In this document: positions 52,646-60,939 of the stretch, piece after piece
How positions within the stretch are numbered: position 1 is the stretch's first letter
Layout: the number at the start of each line of letters is the position of its first letter
DNA from: CAYYAQ01 sp964469555
GTDB lineage: Bacteria > Planctomycetota > UBA1135 > UBA2386
Assembly (NCBI GenBank): GCA_964469555.1
Contig: CAYYAQ010000003.1
Coordinates: 1-64,000, forward strand
DNA length: 64,000 bases
Reading direction: 5' to 3'
Made by a program: the position numbers and the translations under genes
The notes under the pieces: model-generated
Told to the model about the DNA's origin: nothing
Databases searched by the model: none
What the model saw: the letters and a program-made list of their open reading frames with translations, nothing else

Positions 52646-55041
52646 ACCGAGCACGGGATCAAGGTTCCCGCGACTTCCAACTCGTAGCGACCGCTCGTTA
52701 CGAACTCACGATCCACTCCGCGTTCGTTTCGGATGTAACCGAGACCGATGGGCTTCCCGATGGTGTACCCAAACCCACCGCTCGTTAGCCAACCGACACG
52801 CTCGCCGTTTCGGACGATCGTCTCGCGACCGAGCAGCACGACCTCCGGGTCGTCGACCGTGAAGTAGACGAGGCTCTTGTCGACGCGGTCGCCTCGCTTC
52901 TCGAGGACCTCCCTTCCGCAGAACGGCTCCTCGCTCCCGAGTTTCACCGCGAACCCCAACCCGGCCTCGAGCGGCGTGTAATCCGGGCTGATGTCCTTGC
53001 CCCAGATCTTGTAGCCCTTCTCGAGCCGGAGGGATTCGATCGCGCGATACCCCGCGTGTCGGATCCCAAACGCCCCGCCTGCCGCCAAGATCGCGTCGTA
53101 GACCCGTAGCGCGGACTCCGTCGGCACGTGAAGTTCCCAACCAAGCTCGCCGACGAACGTGACCCGCATCGCCAGGACATCTACGCCCGCGACTTCGATG
53201 TCTTGCCAGGTCATGAATGGGAACGAGTCATTCTCGAGATCGTTCGAGGACACCGTGCGGAGCAATTCCCGTGAGCGTGGTCCCATGACGCCGAGCACTG
53301 CGCGCTCCTCGGTCACGTCCACGAGCCGCACGTTCTGCCCGTCCTTGCATCCGCTGCGGATCCAGTGCGCATCATGCGTTGCGTATCCCGTCCCAGTCAC
53401 GACGTAGAACTCTTCTTCAGCCAGACGTGCCACCGTGAGATCGCACTCGATGCCCCCGCGGCGGTTCAACATCTGCGTGTAGGTGATCCGTCCGACCGGC
53501 TTGCGCACGTCGTTCGCACAGATCCACGAGAGAACGTCCTCCGCATCGGGTCCGGACACGAGGTACTTCGCGAACGACGTCGAATCGAACAACGCCACGG
53601 CTTCGCGCGCCGCGCGGTGCTCGTCGCCGACGTGAGGGAACCAGTTCTGGTAGCCGTAGGTGTAGTTGTCCGCGGCGTCGACTCCCTGAGGTGCGAACCA
53701 GTTTGCGCGCTCCCAGCCCATCTTTTCGCCGAAGCAGGCTCCGGCGGCCACGAGGCGGTCGTAGAGCGGTGACTTGCGCCGCGGACGCCCGACCTGGTGC
53801 TCCTCGTGGGGCCATGACATCGTGTAGTGGCGGGAGTACGCCTCCAGCGTTCGCTCTCGCGCCCAGTCCGCATCCCGGTGGTGTTCGCCGAAACGCCGTA
53901 TGTCGACCGGCCACAGGTTCGTGGATGGCTCACCCCCGACGATCCACTCTGCGAGTGCCTTGCCGGCACCGCCCGCTGCAGCGATGCCGAACGCATTGAA
54001 CCCTGCGCCCACGAAGTAGTTCTTCACTTCGGGAGCTTCTCCCAGGATGAACGTGCCGTCGGGAGTGAACGCCTCCGGTCCGTTGATCAGCTGGCGCACA
54101 CCGGCGTTGCCGAGCGCCGGCATGCGCGTGAACGCCTGCTCACCCAACGTCTCGAAGTGATCCCAGTTCGGATCGATCAACTTGAACACCCAGTTGGTCG
54201 GGATGCCGTTCTTGGCCCACGGAATCGGATCGAGCTCGTAGCCGCCCATGATGATGCCGCCGACCTCTTCCTTGAAGTAGACCAGCCGATCCGGGTCGCG
54301 CAGCGTCGGGAGATCGGGTTTCACTCCATCGATGGGCTCCGTCACCATGAACTGGTGTTGCACCGGCTGGACCGGGACGCTGACACCGGCGAGTGCGCCG
54401 ACTTCGCGAGCCCACATCCCCGCGCAGTTGACGAGGATCTCGCACTGGATCTCGCCCTGCGATGTTCGGACGCCCGAGACCGCGCCGTTCTCGAGGTGGA
54501 CCGCCTCGACCGCGCAGCCCTCGATGCTGACGACGCCCACGTCTCGTGCGCCCTTCGCCATCGACCGCGCCAGATCGCTCGGACTGACCTGGCCATCCGT
54601 CGGCAGGAACGCCGCGCCGACGAGATCGGAGATGTCCATTAGCGGCCAGAGCTCGAGCGCTTCCTTCGGCGACAGAAGGTGCATCTCCAGTCCGAAGCTG
54701 CGGGCGGTTGTCGCCTGGCGGCACACTTCTGTCCACCGCTCCGCGTTGCAGGCGAGACGCAGTCCGCCGTTCTGACGCCATCCGGTGGCTTGCCCGGTCT
54801 CCTCCTCGAGCTTGTCGTAGAGTTCGACGCTGTACTTCAGCAGCTGCGTGATGCTCGCCGAGCTGCGGAGCTGTCCGACGAGTCCCGCCGCGTGGAACGT
54901 CGATCCGCCGGTCAGCTGCCCACGCTCGAGGATGACGACGTCGCGGTGTCCCAGCTTCGCCAGGTGGTAGCCCACGCTGCACCCCACGATCCCGCCTCCG
55001 ACGATGACGGTCTGCGCGTGGGAAGGTAGTGGCGTGCTCAT
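52597..55041 (-). CDS. Dimethylglycine/sarcosine dehydrogenase-like flavoprotein with GcvT domain
   Basis: An 814-residue two-part enzyme. The N-terminal FAD domain (TVIVGGGIVGCSVGYHLAKL, ILERGQLTGGSTFHAAGLVG) keeps the histidine that carries covalent FAD in dimethylglycine dehydrogenase. The C-terminal half (about 430-814) is an aminomethyltransferase/GcvT fold that can pass the released methyl group to tetrahydrofolate (RGGIECDLTVARL, FVGELGWELHVP, GWLTSGGFGYTIGKPIGLGY). It oxidatively demethylates an N-methylated amino acid. Its ATG overlaps the HAD gene stop by 4 bases, so it is the third gene of a minus-strand operon. Dimethylglycine, sarcosine or a gamma-glutamyl N-methylamine are possible substrates. 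Confidence 0.92.
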   Translation of the reverse strand: MSTPLPSHAQTVIVGGGIVGCSVGYHLAKLGHRDVVILERGQLTGGSTFHAAGLVGQLRSSASITQLLKYSVELYDKLEEETGQATGWRQNGGLRLACNAERWTEVCRQATTARSFGLEMHLLSPKEALELWPLMDISDLVGAAFLPTDGQVSPSDLARSMAKGARDVGVVSIEGCAVEAVHLENGAVSGVRTSQGEIQCEILVNCAGMWAREVGALAGVSVPVQPVQHQFMVTEPIDGVKPDLPTLRDPDRLVYFKEEVGGIIMGGYELDPIPWAKNGIPTNWVFKLIDPNWDHFETLGEQAFTRMPALGNAGVRQLINGPEAFTPDGTFILGEAPEVKNYFVGAGFNAFGIAAAGGAGKALAEWIVGGEPSTNLWPVDIRRFGEHHRDADWARERTLEAYSRHYTMSWPHEEHQVGRPRRKSPLYDRLVAAGACFGEKMGWERANWFAPQGVDAADNYTYGYQNWFPHVGDEHRAAREAVALFDSTSFAKYLVSGPDAEDVLSWICANDVRKPVGRITYTQMLNRRGGIECDLTVARLAEEEFYVVTGTGYATHDAHWIRSGCKDGQNVRLVDVTEERAVLGVMGPRSRELLRTVSSNDLENDSFPFMTWQDIEVAGVDVLAMRVTFVGELGWELHVPTESALRVYDAILAAGGAFGIRHAGYRAIESLRLEKGYKIWGKDISPDYTPLEAGLGFAVKLGSEEPFCGREVLEKRGDRVDKSLVYFTVDDPEVVLLGRETIVRNGERVGWLTSGGFGYTIGKPIGLGYIRNERGVDREFVTSGRYELEVAGTLIPCSVHTAPLYDPGMTRARA

Positions 55042-55763
55042 GGTTGTGCTCCGATGTCGGTGATGACCCAGCCCTCGTCGAGAGCGGTTCGTCGAAGGGC
55101 ATGATCGGGTTGGATTGCCCACTTGATGTCCTGGCTGAGTCGCAACATCTCGACGTCGAGCCCCGAGTTGCCGGCTGCGAGAAACACCCCCGCGCACCCG
55201 GCGTCTCTCAGCCTCTGGGCCTTGCCTTCGCCGTACGTGGGCACGCCGGAGTGGCGACCGGTGAACCGACCGTCCGCGTCCACTTCGAGCTCGAGCGCGA
55301 GGATCCGGTCCGGGAGAACCGGCAGGTGCCGCGGCAGCGGGTCCAGCACGATGCGCGGCGTTCCCGAGACGACGAACACGTCGAAGCCCAGGTCGTCCAA
55401 CCACGAAATCGCGTCCACGACCGATTGGATCCACGCACGGCTTCCGGCCTCCTGCCAGAACGTGGAGACGTGCTGGCGAATGGTGGCATCCTCGATTCCG
55501 GTGTAGAACCGCAGGATTTCCAAGCAGCCCGCCGCGGGGTCCGACGCGTTCGTCGCGACGTAGTCACTCCACAGAGCGCCATCGAAGTGCCCCTTCTGGA
55601 TCATCCATTGCACGAAGTCCTCGGACACGTCGCCGCTCCAGAGTGTCCCGTCGGCGTCGAAGACAGCTGCGCACGGTCCGCGGTGCGAAGAAAGCCGAAG
55701 GAGGGCGTCTGGAAACGTGGCTATTTTAGAACCTCGAGGATGTTGGAGTAGTCGTCGGTCCAC
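55038..55763 (-). CDS. HAD-superfamily phosphatase (phosphoserine phosphatase/PHOSPHO-like)
   Basis: A protein of about 241 residues with motif I VFDADGTLWSGDVSEDF, motif II VFVVSGTPRIV, a lysine in YGEGKAQRL and motif IV AGNSGLDVEML. These match HAD-IB enzymes such as SerB and the PHOSPHO1-type phosphocholine/phosphoethanolamine phosphatases. GTG 55763 is the only reasonable start and lies within the last codons of the upstream gene (about 40 bases overlap). The stop overlaps the dehydrogenase start (ATGA). The surroundings (N-methyl amine oxidation, choline-kinase-like gene) make a head-group phosphatase an attractive idea, but serine phosphate cannot be excluded. Confidence 0.8.
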   Translation of the reverse strand: MDRRLLQHPRGSKIATFPDALLRLSSHRGPCAAVFDADGTLWSGDVSEDFVQWMIQKGHFDGALWSDYVATNASDPAAGCLEILRFYTGIEDATIRQHVSTFWQEAGSRAWIQSVVDAISWLDDLGFDVFVVSGTPRIVLDPLPRHLPVLPDRILALELEVDADGRFTGRHSGVPTYGEGKAQRLRDAGCAGVFLAAGNSGLDVEMLRLSQDIKWAIQPDHALRRTALDEGWVITDIGAQP

Positions 55764-57964
55764 GTGCGCCTCTTTGGGTCTTTTTTGATCCAGAGCCAGC
55801 GTTGATCGGCTTCGATCGGTCCGAGGTCCGGGGCGCGGCGGGCGAGGACGACGTACTTCGTCTTTGTCTTCTTTCGCTGGATCTTATCATCCTCGTCGAT
55901 CACGCTGTCGTTCCGCGCTGCCGCGACGAGCCCGAGGTCCGCCGCGATGCCAGCGAGGACAGGCGTGAGTTGCAGGTATCGGTTCGTCACGTGGAAAGCG
56001 AGGATGCCGCCGGGCGCCAGCCTCTGTAGGTACAGTTCGACCGCCTCCTTGGTGATCAGGTGGACGGGGATGGCATCGGAACTGAACGCATCCAGGATGA
56101 TCGCCGTGTAGGTCGTGCCGGTCTTCGCCAACTGAAGGCGCGCGTCGCCGATGAAGAAGTCGATCTCGGCCTTGCTGTTCTGGATGTTCGTGAACAGCTC
56201 CGGGTTCGTGGCGATCTTCACGACTTCAGGATCGATCTCGTAGAACGTCATCTTCCAGCCCTCCCGCCCCGCGGATGCGAGCGTCCCGCTGCCGAGGCCG
56301 ACGCACGCGAGGTGAATCGGGCCTGGTTTCTGGGCCGTAGCGGTGAGGATGTCGCCGATCGGTCCGGTCTTGGTGTAGTAGACGGTGGTCTGCGACGCCC
56401 AGGGTTCCTGGGTGTACTGGCTGCCGTGCAGGGTTGTTCCGTGGTACAGGTGGTGCCAGTACCAGGTTCCGGACTGTTCGTTTACGACCTTGTAGACGCC
56501 GAAGAACGTGCGCTCCCGGTGCAGGCGATCCTCGAGGTTCAGGATCTCCGGCGCCGCGAACAGGATCGAGACCGCGACGACGAAGCGCCATCGACCGCTC
56601 GCGACGAACAGGCATACTGCCGCCGTTACGAACGCCACCCCGGTTGCGAACGGTTGAGGTTCCATTCCGAAGAACACGAAGAGAATGAACAGGATCGCGA
56701 CGACGTCGGTCAGGGTCGGCACGAGCGGGTTCCGAGGCACGGTCTTCCCGTCTTTGTTTGTGCGTTTCCGCGTCGGGCGCAAGATGCAGGCGGCCACGAT
56801 CGCGATCGGGTATTCGGCGACCCAGTCGAACACAACTGGGGCGAGGAGGGCGTTGAACACCCCGCCGAGCGCTCCGCCGACCGACACCAGCAAATAGAAC
56901 TCGGTCAACCGGCTCGCGTGCGGTCGTTCCCGCGCCAGGCGACCGTGGCAGGCGAGTGCGATGACCGCGAGCGCTGACAAGTGCACCGCCGCGATCAAGA
57001 GGACTGCTCTCTCGTTGTTCGTGAACTCGGCGGTGATGGCCTTGAATCCGGCTGTGTCCGTGAACGCGGCGGCGATGGGTTTCCATCCGACTGTCATCAC
57101 GGTGGCGATCGTCACCGCGACGACGGGGACGAGCGCTTCCATGCCCCGGGTCACCGGGCGTCCCCAACTCGTGAACGCGACGACGAATGTCCCCAGATAG
57201 ATCGCGAGCGGGATGACCCAGAACAATGGCGTGGTCGCGATATCAGTGGTCACGTGCTGAGTGACGCCGAGCATCAGGCTCGATGGCACGAAGGCGAGCG
57301 CGATCCAGAGGAGGCGTTGCTGGACGGAGACTCCGGTCGATCTCGGCTCTTCAGCTTGCTGGCTCGTGGCTTGGGCCGTCCCGCGGGAGGATGCGAGCCG
57401 GCCGCATGCCAGCGCGAGAAGTGCGAACACCCCGAAACCGATTGACCAGCTGTCGAGTTGGACGGGAATCGCCAGATTGGGCTCCACCAAGAACGGGTAT
57501 CCGAGCAGCGCGAGCATGCTGCCGGCGTTGCTCGCGGCGTACAGGAAGTACGGATCGGACGCCCAGCGGTGGTTGGTCCCGGCGAACCACCGCTGCAACA
57601 GGGGGCTCGCCGATGCCAGGACGAAGAACGGCGCGCCGACGCTGGTCGCGAGCGTGGTCAGCGCCCAGGCATTTGGTGATTGGTCCGGTGCCGCGTTCTC
57701 TCCGATTCCGATAGGCAGCGTGATCGCTGCGACGACCATGACGCACACGTGCACGATCAACTCGACGCGGCAGCTCTTCAGCTTCGCGAGCAGGTGTGCG
57801 TAGAGGTAGCCGCCGAGGAGTGCGATCTGAAAGAACACCATGCAGGTGTTCCACACGGCTGGACTGCCGCCGAGCATCGGCAGCAACTCCTTCGCGATCA
57901 TCGGTTGCACCAGGAACAACAGGCTGGCGCCGGAGAAGATGGCGATGACGAACAGGATCAGCAT
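55721..57964 (-). CDS. Membrane-fused spermidine-synthase-fold protein
   Basis: A 747-residue protein. The start at 57964 (MLILFVIAIFSGASLLFLVQ) gives the family's usual first helix; the open frame continues upstream without homology. Residues about 1-500 are polytopic (11-13 helices) with ELLPMLGGSPAVWNTCMVFF, QRWFAGTNHRWASDPYFLYA and LYAASNAGSML, typical of MFS-like fused spermidine synthases. The C-terminal domain is a Rossmann aminopropyltransferase/methyltransferase fold: CVGLGSGTLA, FYEIDPEVVKIA, FFIGDARL and ILDAFSSDAIPVHLI. The role of this fused family is not well established. First gene of the minus operon with the HAD and dehydrogenase genes. A perfect dyad sits just upstream. Confidence 0.88.
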   Translation of the reverse strand: MLILFVIAIFSGASLLFLVQPMIAKELLPMLGGSPAVWNTCMVFFQIALLGGYLYAHLLAKLKSCRVELIVHVCVMVVAAITLPIGIGENAAPDQSPNAWALTTLATSVGAPFFVLASASPLLQRWFAGTNHRWASDPYFLYAASNAGSMLALLGYPFLVEPNLAIPVQLDSWSIGFGVFALLALACGRLASSRGTAQATSQQAEEPRSTGVSVQQRLLWIALAFVPSSLMLGVTQHVTTDIATTPLFWVIPLAIYLGTFVVAFTSWGRPVTRGMEALVPVVAVTIATVMTVGWKPIAAAFTDTAGFKAITAEFTNNERAVLLIAAVHLSALAVIALACHGRLARERPHASRLTEFYLLVSVGGALGGVFNALLAPVVFDWVAEYPIAIVAACILRPTRKRTNKDGKTVPRNPLVPTLTDVVAILFILFVFFGMEPQPFATGVAFVTAAVCLFVASGRWRFVVAVSILFAAPEILNLEDRLHRERTFFGVYKVVNEQSGTWYWHHLYHGTTLHGSQYTQEPWASQTTVYYTKTGPIGDILTATAQKPGPIHLACVGLGSGTLASAGREGWKMTFYEIDPEVVKIATNPELFTNIQNSKAEIDFFIGDARLQLAKTGTTYTAIILDAFSSDAIPVHLITKEAVELYLQRLAPGGILAFHVTNRYLQLTPVLAGIAADLGLVAAARNDSVIDEDDKIQRKKTKTKYVVLARRAPDLGPIEADQRWLWIKKDPKRRTWTDDYSNILEVLK

Positions 57965-57967
57965 CGA

Positions 57968-58001
57968 GTGTTTCGGATCAGAACTTTCCCATCCGAAACA
58001 C
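57968..58001. promoter_or_regulatory. Dyad 1 in the divergent promoter region
   Basis: GTGTTTCGGAT (57968-57978) and ATCCGAAACAC (57991-58001) form a perfect 11-bp inverted repeat with a 12-base spacer. It lies 4 bases upstream of the membrane spermidine-synthase-fold start codon and covers its ribosome-binding region. It could be an operator or an RNA hairpin. Confidence 0.6.
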
Positions 58002-58040
58002 CAGTGTGCGGTCGCGACTCGAAAAGTGCACTGACCATTC

Positions 58041-58077
58041 TTCTTTCGATACCGTGCCTCACACAGTATCGAAAGAA
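58041..58077. promoter_or_regulatory. Dyad 2 in the divergent promoter region
   Basis: TTCTTTCGATAC (58041-58052) and GTATCGAAAGAA (58066-58077) form a perfect 12-bp inverted repeat with a 13-base spacer, 20 bases upstream of the aldehyde dehydrogenase start. It shares the TTTCG core with dyad 1. Confidence 0.6.
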
Positions 58078-58096
58078 AAACAGTCTGGGCTAGTCT

Positions 58097-59449
58097 GTGC
58101 GCGTGACGCTGATTGTGCGCAGTCCATTCTCCCGAGAGCTCGTCGCCGAGTTGCCGTTCACGTCTGACGACGAGCTGCGGTCGATCGTTGCGGATGCGCG
58201 CGAGGCGCTCTCCGGTTGGCAGCACGCCTCGGTCGCGGAGCGAGCCGCGCCGATCCTCGATGGCTTGCAGCATTTTCGCCGCCACCGCGACGAGATCGCG
58301 CGGGAGATTTCCCAACAGATGGGCAAACCCGTCCGCGAGGCCCTCGGCGAGGTCGATGGGATGCTCGAACGGGCGGAATACATGATCTCGATCGCCGAGG
58401 AGTGCCTGGCGGCAGACATCCTGCCCGAAAAGCAGGGCTTCCATCGGCGCATCGAGCACGAACCGCTCGGGGTCGTCCTCGATCTCGCGGCCTGGAACTA
58501 CCCTCTGCTGATCGCGGTCAACGTCGTCGTCCCGGCGCTGTTGGCAGGCAACGTCGTCCTGCTCAAGCACAGCGCGAAGACGCCGCTGTGCGCCCGCCAC
58601 TTCGGCCATGCGTTCCCGAACGTCTCCGTGCTCGTGTTGAGTCACGATCAGACGGCTCAGCTCATCCGTGGGCCGGACCTGGATCACGTCGCTTTCACGG
58701 GTTCGGTCGAGGGCGGTCGCAAGGTTCTTCGGCACGCGGCCTGCTCGGAACGGTTCCTCGATACCGGACTGGAACTCGGCGGGAAGGACCCGGCCTACAT
58801 TGCCGCGGATGCCGACCTCGAGTTCGCGGTTCAGAACGTCGTGGAGGGCGCGTGCTACAACGCCGGCCAATCCTGCTGCGCCATCGAGCGCGTCTACGTG
58901 CACCGTGATCTCTACGAGGACTTCCTCGACCGCGCGGCAGTCGAATTACGCGCGTTCGAGCTCGGTGACCCGTTGCAGGACTCGACGACGATGGGGCCCA
59001 TGGCGAGCGCGAGCGCCCTCGGATTCCTCGAGGAGCAGGTGGCGGAAGCCGTCAAACGTGGCGCGCGCGTTCTGCTCGGTGGCAAGTCGGAGGGACCGTT
59101 CTTCCTGCCGACCCTCTTGGCGGACTGCGCGAACGACATGCGCGTCGTGCAAGAAGAGAGCTTCGGCCCGCTCGTGCCGGTGTTGCCCGTCGACGGCGAT
59201 GACGACGCGCTCGAGAAGATGAATGACTCACGCTTCGGTCTCACCGCGTCCGTGTGGACGTCCGACCGCGAGCGTGCCGAAGTGTTCGCCCGCGAACTCC
59301 GCGCCGGCACCGTGTTCCAGAACCGATGCGACTACCTGGATCCGGCGCTGCCGTGGACGGGAGTGGGGGACAGCGGCAAGGGTTCGACCCTGTCGCGCTA
59401 CGGCTTTTTGCACCTCACGCGGCGCAAGGCGATCCACTTCCGGGAGTGA
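58097..59449 (+). CDS. NAD(P)-dependent aldehyde dehydrogenase
   Basis: A 450-residue aldehyde dehydrogenase of the succinate-semialdehyde (YneI/GabD) branch. It has PLGVVLDLAAWNYPLLIAVN, KHSAKTPLCA, the NAD loop DHVAFTGSVEGGRKV, catalytic glutamate LELGGKDPAYI, nucleophile NAGQSCCAIERVYVH and the C-terminal QEESFGPLVPVLPV. GTG 58097 is the start used; GTG 58103 is possible. It is divergent from the spermidine-synthase-fold gene and converges with the SDR gene, 6 bases apart. Next to a gamma-glutamyl ligase and PuuD-like hydrolase, it fits oxidation of an amino-aldehyde (gamma-glutamyl or free) as in the putrescine Puu pathway. Confidence 0.92.
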   Translation: MRVTLIVRSPFSRELVAELPFTSDDELRSIVADAREALSGWQHASVAERAAPILDGLQHFRRHRDEIAREISQQMGKPVREALGEVDGMLERAEYMISIAEECLAADILPEKQGFHRRIEHEPLGVVLDLAAWNYPLLIAVNVVVPALLAGNVVLLKHSAKTPLCARHFGHAFPNVSVLVLSHDQTAQLIRGPDLDHVAFTGSVEGGRKVLRHAACSERFLDTGLELGGKDPAYIAADADLEFAVQNVVEGACYNAGQSCCAIERVYVHRDLYEDFLDRAAVELRAFELGDPLQDSTTMGPMASASALGFLEEQVAEAVKRGARVLLGGKSEGPFFLPTLLADCANDMRVVQEESFGPLVPVLPVDGDDDALEKMNDSRFGLTASVWTSDRERAEVFARELRAGTVFQNRCDYLDPALPWTGVGDSGKGSTLSRYGFLHLTRRKAIHFRE

Positions 59450-59455
59450 GAGGCG

Positions 59456-60235
59456 TCACTCCGGAGTCACGTACGCCGCGGTGATCCCTCCGTCGACGTT
59501 GAACGTCGACCCGGTGATGTACGACGACTCATCGGACGCGAGGAACAGCGCGGATTGCGCCATCTCTTTGGCTTCGCCGAACCGACCGATCGGGATGTGC
59601 ACCAAGCGTCGCTGCTTCTTCTCCTCGGTGTCGAGGAACTTCATCAAGAGCTCTGTGCGCAGCGGACCGGGACAGAGCGCGTTGACCCGGATGTTCTCGC
59701 GCGCGTGGATCACCGCGAGCTCGCGCGTCATCGCGAGCACGCCGCCTTTGCTCGCGGTGTAGGCGAGCTGCGGCGTGGCCGCGCCGAGCTGAGCCACGAA
59801 CGACGCGGTGTTGATGATCGATCCGCCGCCGGCGCGACGCAGCGCCGGGATGCCGAACTTGCAGCCCAGGAACACGCCTTTGAGGTTGACCGACATCGTC
59901 AGGTCCCACACGGCTTCCTCGGTGGAGGTGGCATCGCCGTCGTCCGTGTGCATGATTCCGGCGTTGTTGAACACGACGTCGAGTCGACCGAATGTGGACT
60001 CGGCGACCGCGACCATCGCTTCGCAATCCGCGGCGACGGACACGTCGGCCCGCTTGAAGATCGCCTCGCCGCCGGTCGCGGTGATCGATTCCACGGTCTT
60101 TTGCCCCTCGTCCTCGGTCAGGTCGACGGCGACGACGCGCGCGCCTTCCGACGCGAAGAGCAGGGCCGACTGCCGACCGATGCCGCTCGCCGCGCCCGTG
60201 ATCAATGCCACCTTTCCTTCCAGTCGTGCCGTCAT
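59456..60235 (-). CDS. Short-chain dehydrogenase/reductase
   Basis: A 259-residue classical SDR. It has the cofactor loop ALITGAASGIGRQSA, the acidic VVAVDLTEDEG (suggesting NAD), NNAGIMHTDDG, and the catalytic SIINTASFVAQL ... LAYTASKGGV (Ser, Tyr-x3-Lys). It ends SSYITGSTFNVDGG. The start at 60235 has an excellent GAGGAG and overlaps the PuuD-like gene stop by 4 bases. Last gene of a minus-strand operon. Its substrate is probably an alcohol or hydroxy compound of the same pathway; sequence does not define it. Confidence 0.93.
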   Translation of the reverse strand: MTARLEGKVALITGAASGIGRQSALLFASEGARVVAVDLTEDEGQKTVESITATGGEAIFKRADVSVAADCEAMVAVAESTFGRLDVVFNNAGIMHTDDGDATSTEEAVWDLTMSVNLKGVFLGCKFGIPALRRAGGGSIINTASFVAQLGAATPQLAYTASKGGVLAMTRELAVIHARENIRVNALCPGPLRTELLMKFLDTEEKKQRRLVHIPIGRFGEAKEMAQSALFLASDESSYITGSTFNVDGGITAAYVTPE

Positions 60236-60939
60236 GAAACTCCTCGGGCCGTGTTCACCAGTTCGTCGAACAGACGTTGTTGGGTCGGGTCGTCCGCCGC
60301 CGTGAGCTCTGGGTGCCACTGCACGGCGAGCAGCCACGGATGGCCCGGCAGCTCCAGTGCCTCGATCGTGCCGTCGGACGCATGCGCAACGACTTCAAAG
60401 CCTTCCGCGACGTCGCGGACCGCCTGGTGGTGCATCGAGATCGGCTCGACGTCGGTTGCGGCCATGACCTCGGCCAGCCTGGATCCAGGTCGGACGGTGA
60501 TGGGGTGGGGGATAGGTCCTCGTTCCGCAGCGCGATGAGACAGCCCGTCGCCGGCGACGTCGGGAAGGTGTTCGATCAACGTGCCGCCGAACGCGACGTT
60601 GAGAACTTGCATCCCGCGACAGATCGCGAGGGCGGGAAAGCCGGTATCGACGACGTGACGCGCGAGAGCGATTTCATCGCGGTCGCGGTCCGCGTCCACC
60701 ATGTACACCTCTCGGTGGTCGTCGCCGTCGTAGCAGGAGGGCGAGATGTCGCCCCCTCCGGGGAGGATCATCGCGTCGATGGTCGTCCACCATTCCTCGA
60801 GGCGCGGCTCACCTGGCGGGAGGACTACGGGGATTCCTCCCGCGCGCCGGACCGATTCGACGTACTCCGCGGGCAGCGTGTATCGATTCTCTTCGTTGCG
60901 ACCGTAGGTCGTCAGTCCGATGCGTGGCGCGTTCGTCAT
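60232..60939 (-). CDS. PuuD-like class I glutamine amidotransferase (gamma-glutamyl hydrolase)
   Basis: A 235-residue class I amidotransferase-fold hydrolase. RIGLTTYGRNEENRYTLPAEY opens it. ILPGGGDISPSCY, the nucleophile elbow LAICRGMQVLNVAFGGTLI and the catalytic QWHPELTA follow. This is the standard pattern of PuuD, which frees GABA from gamma-glutamyl-GABA. Its start overlaps the ligase stop by one base (TGATG), showing tight coupling to the gamma-glutamyl-amine ligase. Cleaving the gamma-glutamyl tag after oxidation of the amine part is the expected step. Confidence 0.9.
   Translation of the reverse strand: MTNAPRIGLTTYGRNEENRYTLPAEYVESVRRAGGIPVVLPPGEPRLEEWWTTIDAMILPGGGDISPSCYDGDDHREVYMVDADRDRDEIALARHVVDTGFPALAICRGMQVLNVAFGGTLIEHLPDVAGDGLSHRAAERGPIPHPITVRPGSRLAEVMAATDVEPISMHHQAVRDVAEGFEVVAHASDGTIEALELPGHPWLLAVQWHPELTAADDPTQQRLFDELVNTARGVS

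Noticed and set aside
55721..57964. True polyamine biosynthesis by the spermidine-synthase-fold protein
   Set aside because: It belongs to the membrane-fused group whose aminopropyltransferase activity is not established, and no decarboxylase gene is nearby, so I did not name it speE.
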